From: Agrobacterium arsenijevicii
GTDB taxonomy: Bacteria; Pseudomonadota; Alphaproteobacteria; Rhizobiales; Rhizobiaceae
Assembly (NCBI GenBank): GCA_000949895.1
Contig: JWIT01000028.1
Location: 52,046 to 116,045, forward strand
Direction of reading: 5' to 3'
DNA length: 64,000 bases
Shown here: positions 41,717 through 51,122 of the stretch, one piece after another
How positions within the stretch are numbered: position 1 is the first letter of the stretch
Layout: every line of letters begins with the position of its first letter
Program-made: the position numbers and the translations under genes
The notes under the pieces: generated by a model
Database searches by the model: none
What the model was told of the DNA's origin: nothing
The model's input: only the letters and a program-made list of their open reading frames with translations

Positions 41717-44227
41717 ATGGCAGAAGAACCACCGCGTCCACTCCCGCACGTTTATTTGCCCGGTCATGGGAACATCCGGGACTACACCGCCAGAGGCGGA
41801 GGTGGCGGCACAACCGTGCCGGCGCGCGATAGGGCTCAGCATGCTGTAAAGCTGACAGAAGCCCTTACCCGCGCGGTGGCAGACGCGGAAGCGCAATTGA
41901 GAGCTCGCGAGCCCGACCTTGCGGGTGGAACGCCAGGTTTCTATCTTGAGTTCGAACTCCCTTCATCCCAGAGCGAGATCGTCGATAAGCTCGAAAACCG
42001 CCAGGGCAAGTTTCCGATCGAACTTGTTAGCGTTCGCCCGTTAGGAGAGGCAGGGAACTCAATCGCCGCCACGGTCTTCGTCCCCGAACGCCAGCGCGAC
42101 TATTACCTCAAGAAGGTGGCCGAATATCGCGACCAGGACCGGATCCAACGGATCGAGGTCGACGGTGAGATCGTCGAAAGAAACAACGGACCCAAGAATG
42201 AAGTGCTCGTGGCCTCGCTTGAGACCGCGCGCCTTGCGGTGGCCAGATCCCTCTATACGGATGACGAGGCATTCTTTCCGGTGCCCGGTACGGCCATCTG
42301 GTGGGAGATCTGGCTGCGTCTCGGGACCAGAGACACCTTTGCGGCTGCGGCAGAGCGACTGGAGCTTCCGGTGCGTGAACACGCCCTTCAGTTTCCGGAG
42401 CGGGAGGTGTTGATCGTCCACGCGAGCGCCGAAACCCTCGGGCGGATCATTGCGCACACCGACACGATCGCAGAGCTAAGAACCGCACGCGATACACCGG
42501 CTTTCTTTATGGAGATGGACGGCGCCGAGCAACGCGCCTGGGCCGCGGAGACGGCGGGCCGCATTGTGCCCCCCGATGGTGACCGTCCCGCCGTCTGCCT
42601 GCTCGATTCAGGCTCTACCCGCCGTCACCCTTTGATCCTCCCGGCGCTCGCAGCAGTGGATCAGCAGGCATTCGATCCCGGCTGGAACGTCGAAGACACG
42701 AGCAATCAGGGGCACGGCGGCCATGGGACCCAGCTTTCCGGCGTTGCCATTTATGGTGACCTGACCGATGTTCTCGCCGGAGCCGGGCAGATCATCCTGA
42801 CGCACCGACTGGAGTCGGTAAAGATTCTGCCCGACCACGGTGCAAATGACCCCGATCTCTTCGGCGCCATCACCGCCCAATCGATAGCGCGTGCCGAGAT
42901 CGTTGCACCGAACCGGCCTCGCGCCATCTGCCTTGCCCTGACCAGTGATGGCGATCACTGGCGCGGCCGTCCGTCGTCGTGGTCTGCGGCTCTCGACGCA
43001 CTCGCCTATGGCGCCGACAATGCGCCACGCCTGATTGCGGTCTCCGCCGGCAACATTCGTGAGGATATCCATCAGAACGATTATCTCGTCCGCAACGACA
43101 TCACGCCGATCGAAAGTCCTGCCCAGGCGTGGAATGTGCTCACGGTCGGGGCATTTACCGAGAAGACGGCGATCACCGACCCTGTCTTCAACGGATGGGG
43201 TGTCATGGCCCAGGTTGGCGATCTCATGCCACGTAGCCGTACCTCCGTCACTTGGAACTACGATTGGCCTCTCAAACCCGATGTCGTCTTCGAGGGCGGC
43301 AATCTGGGCGTAGATCCGGCGACGCTCATGGGTGATCACCTTGACGATCTCGCGCTGCTGACGACCTATCGGACGCCCGAGAACCGGGCGTTCACCACGA
43401 CGGGCGAGACCAGTGCGGCGACCGCGCTTGCGGCAAGGATGGGTGCGCAGGTTCTGGCTCAGCGTCCTGATCTGTGGTCCGAGACGGTCAGAGCGCTGAT
43501 CGTCCATTCGGCCGAATGGACGCCGACGATGAAGGCCCATCTCGGCGGGATCAACAAGAATGCCTTGATGCGGCGTTACGGTTTCGGGGTTCCATCACTG
43601 GTGCGCGCCCTTGGAAGTCTCGATAACGACGTCACCATGGTCATCGAGAACGAAATACAACCATTCAAGACGGTGGGCAGCAAGATCGAGACCAAGGACA
43701 TGGTCCTGCACGCGCTTCCCTGGCCGACGGAGGAGCTAGAGGCTCTTGGTGAAACTCAGGTCCAGTTGCGGATCACGCTCAGCTATTTCATCGAGCCCAA
43801 TCCCGGGGAGCGTGGCCAAACACGCCGTCACAGCTACGCCTCGCATGGATTGCGGTTTGCCTTGAAACCGGGCGACGAGCGCCCTGATGTCTTCTTGCGT
43901 CGCATTAATGCCGCGGCCGGAGCCAGGCCGCCGGCAAGGGCGGCGGGGGACGCAGGCTGGACGCTGGGACCGGTGCTGCGCAATCGAGGATCGCTGCATG
44001 GGGATATCTGGGAGGGAAACGCCGTCGAGCTCTCCCAGCGTGACGCTATCGCCATTTATCCGACTGGCGGATGGTGGCGGGAGAATACTGGTCAGAGGAG
44101 GGGCGATACAGCGGTTCGTTACGCGCTTGTCGCAACCTTGCGAACTGCGGCTGATGTCGATCTCTACACCCCGATCAGCACCGTCATCCTTCCAGAGGTG
44201 GCGCCCGAAATTCTGATTGAGACTTAA
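41717..44227 (+). CDS. subtilisin-like (S8) serine protease of the ATPase/subtilase pair
   Basis: An 836-residue protein with a complete S8 triad: D297 (CLLDSGS), H336 (GGHGTQLSG) and S566 (TTGETSAATA), plus the oxyanion Asn N446 (VSAGN). The ~290 residues before the triad and the ~250 after it match no domain I recognise. There is no signal peptide, so the protease is probably cytoplasmic, which is unusual for subtilases. Co-transcription with an AAA+ ATPase, and a location next to toxin remnants in an island, suggest a conflict or phage-defence role. This is inference; regulated proteolysis is the alternative. Confidence 0.82.
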   Translation: MAEEPPRPLPHVYLPGHGNIRDYTARGGGGGTTVPARDRAQHAVKLTEALTRAVADAEAQLRAREPDLAGGTPGFYLEFELPSSQSEIVDKLENRQGKFPIELVSVRPLGEAGNSIAATVFVPERQRDYYLKKVAEYRDQDRIQRIEVDGEIVERNNGPKNEVLVASLETARLAVARSLYTDDEAFFPVPGTAIWWEIWLRLGTRDTFAAAAERLELPVREHALQFPEREVLIVHASAETLGRIIAHTDTIAELRTARDTPAFFMEMDGAEQRAWAAETAGRIVPPDGDRPAVCLLDSGSTRRHPLILPALAAVDQQAFDPGWNVEDTSNQGHGGHGTQLSGVAIYGDLTDVLAGAGQIILTHRLESVKILPDHGANDPDLFGAITAQSIARAEIVAPNRPRAICLALTSDGDHWRGRPSSWSAALDALAYGADNAPRLIAVSAGNIREDIHQNDYLVRNDITPIESPAQAWNVLTVGAFTEKTAITDPVFNGWGVMAQVGDLMPRSRTSVTWNYDWPLKPDVVFEGGNLGVDPATLMGDHLDDLALLTTYRTPENRAFTTTGETSAATALAARMGAQVLAQRPDLWSETVRALIVHSAEWTPTMKAHLGGINKNALMRRYGFGVPSLVRALGSLDNDVTMVIENEIQPFKTVGSKIETKDMVLHALPWPTEELEALGETQVQLRITLSYFIEPNPGERGQTRRHSYASHGLRFALKPGDERPDVFLRRINAAAGARPPARAAGDAGWTLGPVLRNRGSLHGDIWEGNAVELSQRDAIAIYPTGGWWRENTGQRRGDTAVRYALVATLRTAADVDLYTPISTVILPEVAPEILIET

Positions 44228-44577
44228 ACCCTCCCGCGTGGGGTATTGGACCGTGTACGTGCCAGACGAGAGGGCCTCCCAGTCAGTCATCCGACTCGGC
44301 AGCTCATATTGGCGGGTTCCCGCCCCACCGCCTTGAAGGAGAGATGTGTGGCTTTCCCCAACAGATCAGGACACGCGTGCGACAATTTCGACGTCATCGT
44401 GGTAGGCAGCTATTCGCGAAAACTGTTGCCTACGAGGAAATTGTTTCCGCAAACCTCAGACAATTAGACCCCTGAGGCTTTCTTTCGATACCAAGCATTA
44501 TTCCATTATTTCTATATTGACGGTAGATTTTATATAAATAGTCTTTCTGAGAATGATTATCTCAGGAAGGCGTACGG
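44228..44577. promoter_or_regulatory. intergenic region and leader of the second organosulfur operon
   Basis: 350 bases without a convincing gene. The right end is AT-rich (TTGACG at 44518, TATATAAAT at 44530) and probably holds the promoter. A perfect 6-bp hairpin (CTGAGA at 44547-44552, TCTCAG at 44560-44565, 7-base loop) directly abuts the AGGAAGG ribosome-binding site of the monooxygenase gene, so it could influence translation. Confidence 0.4.
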
Positions 44578-45930
44578 ATGCATCTCGCTCTTTATCTCGA
44601 GGCCGGCACACATCTCGGCGGTTGGCGGCTCCCGGAGTCGGCCACCTCAGGCGGCGTCGACTGGGCGCTCTACAAGACCGTCGCCCGCCGCGCAGAAGCC
44701 GCGAAGCTGGACATGCTTTTCGTCGCCGACAAGCTTTCGATCGACGACAACTATGGCCAGCACTTTGCCGACACTGTGAAGTATCGTCTCGTCACCAGGC
44801 CCGAGCCGTTGACCACACTGGCGGCGCTCGGAGCCGTCACCGATCATATCGGCATAGGCGGCACGATCTCATCATCATATGCCTCGCCTTATGCCGCCGC
44901 CCGTATGTTGGCGAACATCGACCATATCAGCGGCGGTCGCGCCGCCTGGAACCTCGTCACCTCCGTCAGCGATGGCGAGGCGCGCAATTTCGGCCGGGAG
45001 CAACATTTCGGACACGAGGAGCGCTACCTCCGCGCCATCGAATTTGCGGACGTCATGGGCAAGCTATGGGATAGCTGGGAAGCCGATGCGCTCGTCCTCG
45101 ACAAGAAGTCCGGCGTCTTCGCGGATCCCACCAAATTCCATTACATTGACCACGAAGGCGACTTCTTCAAAATCCGCGGGCCTATCAACGTACCCCGCCC
45201 ACCGCAGGGTCGTCCGGTCCTCATTCAGGCTGGCGTTTCGGACCGGTTCCAGGGGATCGCGGCGCAGAATGCCGAGGTGATCTTCGTCGTCCATGCTGAA
45301 CTGGAGCGCGCACGAAGCTTCTACAAGAACTTCAAGGAAAAGGTAGTCGAAGGCGGCCGCTCGGAGAACGCCGTAAAGGTCCTCCCCGGCATCGTCCCCG
45401 TGGTCGGTCGCACCCGTAAGGAAGCACTGGACAAGGAACGAGAGCTCAAGGAACTCATTCTGCCCGAGGCAGGCCTCAGCTTCATGTCGGCGAGCATGAA
45501 CTTCGACCTCGCCCAGTTCCCCCAGAATGCACCCTTCCCCGATATCACCGACAAGATCACCGGCAGCGTCGGCCGCTTCCAGTACGTCATCAAGCGCGCC
45601 ATTGAACAGAAAATGACGGTTGCCGAGGTCGGAAAATGGTATGCGGAAAGCCTGTCATTCTTCGCGCCTGTCGGTACGCCGGATGAAGTCGCCGACCAGT
45701 TGGCCCATTGGTATGCGCAGCGCGCCTGTGACGGCTTCGTCATCCTGCCTCCCTACATCCGTCGTGATGAAGACCTCTTCCTCGAAGGCGTCGTCCCGGT
45801 TCTCCAGGAGCGCGGACTTTTCCGTCGGGAGTATCCCGGAACCACCCTGCGTGAGACCCTGGGTCTCGAACGGCCAGCCAATCAATTCGAAACACGCGAA
45901 ACAACCGAGAAACGGCGCGCTGCGCTCTGA
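44578..45930 (+). CDS. LLM-class monooxygenase, NtaA/SnaA/DszA family
   Basis: A 450-residue enzyme with all family blocks: HISGGRAAWNLVTSVSDGEA, HEERYLRAIEFADVMGKLWD, GRPVLIQAGVSDRFQGIAAQ, and the ending VPVLQERGLFRREYPG then TLRETLGLERP. The AGGAAGG site precedes the ATG. As first gene of an operon with SsuA-, SsuC- and SsuB-like genes and a rhodanese, it most likely cleaves an imported organosulfur compound using FMNH2. Its C-terminus is the best in-window match for the decayed fragments at 5866 and 28170. Confidence 0.88.
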   Translation: MHLALYLEAGTHLGGWRLPESATSGGVDWALYKTVARRAEAAKLDMLFVADKLSIDDNYGQHFADTVKYRLVTRPEPLTTLAALGAVTDHIGIGGTISSSYASPYAAARMLANIDHISGGRAAWNLVTSVSDGEARNFGREQHFGHEERYLRAIEFADVMGKLWDSWEADALVLDKKSGVFADPTKFHYIDHEGDFFKIRGPINVPRPPQGRPVLIQAGVSDRFQGIAAQNAEVIFVVHAELERARSFYKNFKEKVVEGGRSENAVKVLPGIVPVVGRTRKEALDKERELKELILPEAGLSFMSASMNFDLAQFPQNAPFPDITDKITGSVGRFQYVIKRAIEQKMTVAEVGKWYAESLSFFAPVGTPDEVADQLAHWYAQRACDGFVILPPYIRRDEDLFLEGVVPVLQERGLFRREYPGTTLRETLGLERPANQFETRETTEKRRAAL

Positions 45931-45952
45931 CCTCGCATCAAGGAGTATTGTG

Positions 45953-46885
45953 ATGAAGACCAAGTCAATCATTCGCCTGGCGCTGTCGTTAGCGCTGTCC
46001 GTCGCGGCAACAGTCGCCTTGGCCCAGGACGTCCTGCGCGTTGGCGACCAGCGCGGCAATGCGCGCGCTGTCATGGACGCTTCCGGCGTGCTTAAGGACG
46101 TCCCCTATCAAGTCGAGTGGAGCGAATTCGCCAACGCCGCCCCTCTGCTCGAAGCTCTCGCTGCCGGAGCTCTTGACGCTGGTTCGGTCGGCGACGCGCC
46201 ACTGACCTTTGCCGCTGCACGTGGTGTCAAGGCAAAGGCCATCTTCGCCACGAAGTACGAAGGAAACGCCATCATCGTAAAGAACGACGCACCTTATCAG
46301 GGCATCAAGGATCTCGTCGGCAAGAAGGTCGCTTTCGTGAAGGGTTCGGCGGGCCACGCCCTTATCCTTCAGTCGCTCAAAGAGGCTGGTCTCAAGGAAG
46401 ACGCCATCACGCCGGTCTTCCTGCCGCCTGCGGAGGCGACGCTCGCCTTGACGAACGGAGCGGTCGACGCCGTCTCGCTCTGGGAACCCTACATCTCCTT
46501 CGCGACGCTCAAGTCCGGGGCTCGCATCATCGTCGATGGCAAGAACTACCCCAGCCTTTCCTATTTCATCGCTTCCGAGGCTGCTATCGAAGGCAAGCGC
46601 GATATCCTTAAGGACTTCGTCGCCCGCAGCGCCAAGGCTCGCGCCTGGGGGCTCGAGCATCCGCAGGAATACTCGAAGATTATCGCCCAGCTCGTCAAAA
46701 TTCCCGATGACGTGGCGCTCGGCAAGCAGACCCGCGAAAGGCACGCTCCCCAGCTGATCAACGCAGACGTCGAGAAGCTCCAGCAAAGCACGATCGATCT
46801 CTATTATGGAGCCGGGATCATCGACAAGAAGCTGAACGCCAGCGACCTGCTGGACGACTCCTTCTCTCCCAAGCAGACGGACTGA
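45953..46885 (+). CDS. sulfonate-type binding protein (SsuA-like)
   Basis: A 310-residue periplasmic protein. The signal peptide is MKTKSIIRLALSLALSVAA with cleavage near ALA-QD. SsuA-like motifs follow: RVGDQRGNARAVMDASGVL, LAAGALDAGSVGDAPLTFAA, and GAVDAVSLWEPY. ATG 45953 follows AAGGAG; the open frame upstream overlaps the monooxygenase gene. It is a paralogue of the 30297 protein, more like the aliphatic-sulfonate branch. Confidence 0.87.
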   Translation: MKTKSIIRLALSLALSVAATVALAQDVLRVGDQRGNARAVMDASGVLKDVPYQVEWSEFANAAPLLEALAAGALDAGSVGDAPLTFAAARGVKAKAIFATKYEGNAIIVKNDAPYQGIKDLVGKKVAFVKGSAGHALILQSLKEAGLKEDAITPVFLPPAEATLALTNGAVDAVSLWEPYISFATLKSGARIIVDGKNYPSLSYFIASEAAIEGKRDILKDFVARSAKARAWGLEHPQEYSKIIAQLVKIPDDVALGKQTRERHAPQLINADVEKLQQSTIDLYYGAGIIDKKLNASDLLDDSFSPKQTD

Positions 46886-46903
46886 CGAACGCAGAGGCTG
46901 ACG

Positions 46904-47704
46904 ATGATGACGACCAGCGCGAAGACTCCAATCACAGCAGGACGGTATCTGGCCCAGGCGTTTGTTCCGTGGGCATTTCCTGTAATCGTCGTCATTCTCT
47001 GGCAGATCGCCTCATCGGGAGGACTGCTCTCCCAAGGCATTCTACCCTCGCCGCTCGCCGTCCTGGAGGCCGCCTGGTCTCTGGCGGCAAGCGGCGAGCT
47101 TGTGCAGCATATGGCAGCCAGCTTCTGGCGCGCGGCAGTCGGCTTCGGTATAGGTGCGGCTCTGGGGCTGTTCTTCGGTTTTGTGAACGGCCTGTGGCGA
47201 ACCGGTGAAACGCTCTTCGACAGCTCGCTTCAAATGCTCCGAAATATTCCGTCGCTCGCCATGGTGCCACTCGTCATCATGTGGTTCGGAATCGGCGAGG
47301 AAGCCAAGATTTTCCTCGTGGCGTTCGCTACCATGTTTCCGATCTACCTCAACACTTTCCACGGCATCAAATCGGTCGATGGGGGTCTGATCGAGATGGG
47401 GCGGAACTACGGACTGACACGAACCGGTCTTGTGCGCGATGTCATCTTGCCAGGAGCGATGTCGTCCATTCTCGTCGGCGTGCGATACGCGTTAGGAGTG
47501 GCTTGGATCGTGTTGATCGTCGCCGAGACGATCGCAGCGAGTTCGGGTATCGGCCTTCTCGCTACGAACGCGCGCGAATTCCTTCAGGCCGATGTCGTGG
47601 TGCTCTCGATCATCTTGTACGCGCTTCTCGGCAAGCTGACAGACTGGCTGGCGCGGCTCGCGGAGAACCGTTGGCTACGCTGGCATCCATCCTATCAGAA
47701 GTAA
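46904..47704 (+). CDS. sulfonate-type ABC permease (SsuC-like)
   Basis: A 266-residue membrane protein with six hydrophobic segments. SsuC motifs are ILPSPLAVLEAAWSL, IPSLAMVPLVIMWFGIGEEA and the loop IEMGRNYGLTRTGLVRDVIL. It follows the binding protein by 18 bases and precedes the ATPase by 9, giving a compact A-C-B importer order. It is a diverged paralogue of the permease at 28646. Confidence 0.88.
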   Translation: MMTTSAKTPITAGRYLAQAFVPWAFPVIVVILWQIASSGGLLSQGILPSPLAVLEAAWSLAASGELVQHMAASFWRAAVGFGIGAALGLFFGFVNGLWRTGETLFDSSLQMLRNIPSLAMVPLVIMWFGIGEEAKIFLVAFATMFPIYLNTFHGIKSVDGGLIEMGRNYGLTRTGLVRDVILPGAMSSILVGVRYALGVAWIVLIVAETIAASSGIGLLATNAREFLQADVVVLSIILYALLGKLTDWLARLAENRWLRWHPSYQK

Positions 47705-47713
47705 GAGAGGTCC

Positions 47714-48526
47714 ATGGTGACTATAGTCTCCTTGAAAACGGCGCGGTCGAACGTGGGAAAAGAGGTTTCGTTGAGCAGCACCTCCGCGGGCGGAGCCGCG
47801 CTGGACATCTTTGGCCTATGGAAGGGCTTCGACGGGACGGAGGTCCTCAAGGGACTTTCGCTCAACGTACCCCCCGGGCAGTTCCTTTCGATTGTCGGTC
47901 GCTCGGGCTGTGGGAAGTCCACTCTGCTGCGGCTGATCGCGGACCTGGAAACTATCGATGGCGGGACAATCCAGATCGACGGAAATCCCCTGTCCGAAAT
48001 CTCCGGTGAGGTGCGGATGATGTTCCAGGACGCGCGCCTCTTGCCCTGGAGAACCGTTCTCCAAAACATCGGGATCGGCCTGCCCAACCCATGGCAGAAC
48101 CGCGCACGCAAGGCGCTTGCCGAGGTTGGTCTTTCCGAACACGCTGACAAATGGCCGTCCCAATTATCAGGTGGACAGAGGCAGCGTGTTGCCCTTGCCC
48201 GTGCCCTTATACACCGGCCGCGTCTCCTGCTGCTTGACGAACCGCTCGGCGCACTGGATGCACTGACGAGACTGGAAATGCAGGACCTCATCGAAAGCAT
48301 CCGTGCGCGCCACGGATTCACGGTCCTTCTCGTCACACACGACGTCGAGGAGGCCATTGCTCTCGGCGATCGCGTCATCTTGATGGAGAAAGGCGAGATC
48401 GTTCTCGAGCTGGATATCGAGCTTGCGCATCCTCGTGTGCGCAGTTCGCAGGCGTTCACGTCAATCGAGGAGAAGGTTCTTTCCAGGGTACTGAACTCCA
48501 GAAATGCACCAAGCGGAGACCACTGA
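47714..48526 (+). CDS. sulfonate-type ABC ATPase (SsuB-like)
   Basis: A 270-residue ATPase: Walker A GRSGCGKST, Q-loop MMFQDARLLPW, signature LSGGQRQRVALARAL, Walker B LLLLDEPLGALD and switch His LVTHDVEEA. A ~30-residue N-terminal extension precedes the domain. The stop is 2 bases before the LysR start, so importer and regulator are co-transcribed. Confidence 0.9.
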   Translation: MVTIVSLKTARSNVGKEVSLSSTSAGGAALDIFGLWKGFDGTEVLKGLSLNVPPGQFLSIVGRSGCGKSTLLRLIADLETIDGGTIQIDGNPLSEISGEVRMMFQDARLLPWRTVLQNIGIGLPNPWQNRARKALAEVGLSEHADKWPSQLSGGQRQRVALARALIHRPRLLLLDEPLGALDALTRLEMQDLIESIRARHGFTVLLVTHDVEEAIALGDRVILMEKGEIVLELDIELAHPRVRSSQAFTSIEEKVLSRVLNSRNAPSGDH

Positions 48527-48528
48527 AA

Positions 48529-49476
48529 ATGAACCTCGACGACATCGAAGCTTTCATCGCCGTGGTCGGAGCCAGGTCGCTCAGCCAAGCGGCGGCTATT
48601 CTTTCGTTGACCCAGTCGGCGATCTCGAAGCGCATCCAGAACCTCGAGAAGGACCTCGGTGTTACACTGCTCGACAGAAGCGTCAAGCCACCCGTTCCAA
48701 CCACCGTAGGTCTCGGCGTCCACGAACAGTGTCTCAATATTCTCAGGGAGGTCGACAAGCTCCGCTTGACGTTGAGTGCCCGCTCGAACCTGACGGGTGG
48801 TGTGCGCTTGGGACTGACCCAGGCAGTCTGCGATGTGATTCTTGCCGACATAGTCCATCTGCAACGGGAACGATGGCCGGAACTGTCTATACGTGCTACC
48901 ACAGGCTGGGCGAACCAGATTGTCGAAAAGCTCGTCGACGGCCAGATCGATGCCGCGATCGTATTGATGCCCACGCGGAAAATCTTTCCGCACAAAGTGA
49001 CCGCCGTTTCGCTGGCGCAGGTCGAGATGGCGATCGTCGGGCCGCTCGGATCGGGCGGAGACCGTGCCCAACGCCTTGCTACCTTTCATAAATCCGGATG
49101 GATTCTGAACCCCGACGGATGCGGTTTCAGGGCAGAACTCCAGCGCGTGCATGCGGTGCTCAATCTTCCGTTCAAGGTCAATCTCGACACCTTTGCTCGA
49201 GAGACGCAGTTGGAGATGGTTGCCGCAGGTCTCGGACTTGGACTCGTTCCCGTGCCCCTTCTGGAGATGAGCCCCCACCGTACCAAACTGGAGATCATCC
49301 CGGTCAGCGACTTTTCGTTGCGCGCAGAACTCTGGCTTTGTCACGCGCCGACTCTCGGTGCTTTCGAACCGCCCATCAGCGCTTTTGGAGCGAGAGCCGC
49401 AACGCTGTTTCAGGGCGCGGCAGCTCCCAGCAGGCTGGTCGACTTTGAAGCTGCCAGCCAGACCATCACCTCGTGA
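48529..49476 (+). CDS. LysR-family regulator inside the sulfur operon
   Basis: A 315-residue LysR protein with a clear helix-turn-helix (AFIAVVGARSLSQAAAILSL, then TQSAISKRIQNLEKDLG) and effector domain. It is unusual in being transcribed within, not divergent from, the operon it presumably controls, which would give feedback on its own level. Sulfur-related LysR regulators (CysB/Cbl/SsuR) sense sulfate-derived signals; whether this one does cannot be read from the sequence. Confidence 0.85.
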   Translation: MNLDDIEAFIAVVGARSLSQAAAILSLTQSAISKRIQNLEKDLGVTLLDRSVKPPVPTTVGLGVHEQCLNILREVDKLRLTLSARSNLTGGVRLGLTQAVCDVILADIVHLQRERWPELSIRATTGWANQIVEKLVDGQIDAAIVLMPTRKIFPHKVTAVSLAQVEMAIVGPLGSGGDRAQRLATFHKSGWILNPDGCGFRAELQRVHAVLNLPFKVNLDTFARETQLEMVAAGLGLGLVPVPLLEMSPHRTKLEIIPVSDFSLRAELWLCHAPTLGAFEPPISAFGARAATLFQGAAAPSRLVDFEAASQTITS

Positions 49477-49507
49477 ATAGCACACGAGATCGATAGCAGG
49501 AGAAAAT

Positions 49508-51109
49508 ATGTCAGCCCCGATAACGAAGCACAGCCTCAGGTACGACGAAGTGCGGCAGCATCTTCTGGCCCGCTCGGAAATCCTTCTCGCCGACGTCCGC
49601 GAAGAAGATCCTTTCGCGCAAGGGCATCCCCTCTGGGCAGCCAACTTTCCCATTGCCCGGCTTGAACTGGATGCATGGCGCAGGATCCCACAACGCGATA
49701 TGCTGATCGTTCTGTATGGTCACGATGGCATACGAGACCTCGCTCCCATCGCCGTCGAGAAACTGAAATCGCTCGGCTACACGAATGTCCATATCCTCGA
49801 AGGGGGATTGGAAGCGTGGAAGGCCGACGGCGGCGAACTGTTCATTGACGTCAACGTGCCGAGCAAGTCATTCGGTGAACTGGTCGAAGCGAAAAGGCAC
49901 ACGCCGCTCTGGGACGCGACCAAGGTAAAGGCGCTTCTCGATGAAGGAGCCAACGCGGTCGTTTTCGATGCGCGCCGTTTTGACGAATATCAAACGATGA
50001 GCATTCCAAAGGGTATCAACGTTCCCGGTGGTGAACTCGTCCTGCGCGCACGGGACCTTGCTCCCGATCCCGAGACCCTTGTGATCGTCAACTGTGCTGG
50101 CCGCACACGCAGCATCATCGGGACGCAGTCTCTCATCAATGCCGGGATACCGAACAAGGTCGTCGGTCTTCGCAACGGAACAATTGGATGGACTTTGGCA
50201 GGTCAGACACTGGAACAGGGAGCGAGCAGGAGCTTCGCTGACGTCGAAGCCAGGGACCGCTCGGAGGCGCAAAAATCCGCTGCAGCCGTCGCCGCGCGCG
50301 CGGGTGTTCGGAGCATTGCTCTGTCGGACATCGGCAGCCTTCAAACCCCGGACCGAACGACTTATCTGATCGACGTCCGCACCGAACCAGAATACCTCGA
50401 AGGCCACCTGCCGGGCTTCATGCACGTGCCAGGGGGACAGCTTGTACAGGAGACTGATCACTACGCGCCTGTCCGTGGTGCGCGTATCGTACTAAGCGAT
50501 GACGAGACAACGCGTGCCAATATGGCAGCGTCTTGGCTCGCGCAGATGGGTTGGGAAGTCTATGTCGTAGAACAGGCTCCGAGTGATGCCTTCAGCGAAC
50601 AAGGATCCTTCAAGAGCATATCGCCCGAAGTCGAGCCGACCCCGACGATCTGCGTCCGCGATCTTTCTTCCGCGATCTCCAATCCGAATTCCGATATCGT
50701 CGTGCTCGATTTCACGACCAGCGCGAACTACCTAAAGGGGCACATCCCGGGTGCGTGGTTCGCGCTACGCTCCCAGCTCCCGGAAGCGATCAAGCGCGCG
50801 CCTCCCGCAAAAACCTACGTCGTCACATGCGGCACAAGCGCGCTCGCCATTTATGCCGCCGTCGACCTCAAGAAACTGGTCGATGTTCCAGTCCTCGTTC
50901 TTGAGGGCGGCAACGCTGCCTGGAAGGCTGCCGGTCAAATCCTGGAAACCGATGAGTCCCACCTCGCATCACCCCGCATCGATCGCTATCGTCGGCCCTA
51001 CGAAGGCACGGACGCCCCCGTGGAGGCTATGCAGGCCTATCTCGACTGGGAATACGGACTGGTCGCGCAGCTCGATCGCGACGGCACGCACTTCTTCAAC
51101 GTCATCTGA
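49508..51109 (+). CDS. four-domain rhodanese sulfurtransferase
   Basis: A 533-residue protein with four rhodanese folds in tandem (about 10-110, 130-235, 265-360, 380-480). Only domains 2 and 4 keep the persulfide-carrying cysteine, C196 in VNCAGRTRS and C441 in VTCGTSALA. The loops of domains 1 (LYGHDGIRD) and 3 (LSDDETTRA) lack it. The protein therefore pairs active and inactive rhodanese units twice, as in two-domain TST enzymes. No signal peptide is present. It probably handles sulfite, sulfane or cyanide-linked sulfur released by the operon's monooxygenase. Confidence 0.85.
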   Translation: MSAPITKHSLRYDEVRQHLLARSEILLADVREEDPFAQGHPLWAANFPIARLELDAWRRIPQRDMLIVLYGHDGIRDLAPIAVEKLKSLGYTNVHILEGGLEAWKADGGELFIDVNVPSKSFGELVEAKRHTPLWDATKVKALLDEGANAVVFDARRFDEYQTMSIPKGINVPGGELVLRARDLAPDPETLVIVNCAGRTRSIIGTQSLINAGIPNKVVGLRNGTIGWTLAGQTLEQGASRSFADVEARDRSEAQKSAAAVAARAGVRSIALSDIGSLQTPDRTTYLIDVRTEPEYLEGHLPGFMHVPGGQLVQETDHYAPVRGARIVLSDDETTRANMAASWLAQMGWEVYVVEQAPSDAFSEQGSFKSISPEVEPTPTICVRDLSSAISNPNSDIVVLDFTTSANYLKGHIPGAWFALRSQLPEAIKRAPPAKTYVVTCGTSALAIYAAVDLKKLVDVPVLVLEGGNAAWKAAGQILETDESHLASPRIDRYRRPYEGTDAPVEAMQAYLDWEYGLVAQLDRDGTHFFNVI

Positions 51110-51122
51110 GCAGGACCGCACC

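Noticed and set aside
47695..49653. A 652-residue minus-strand ORF
   Set aside because: It is antisense to SsuB-like, LysR and rhodanese genes, all with full family motifs. Arg/Ser/Cys-rich shadow frame.
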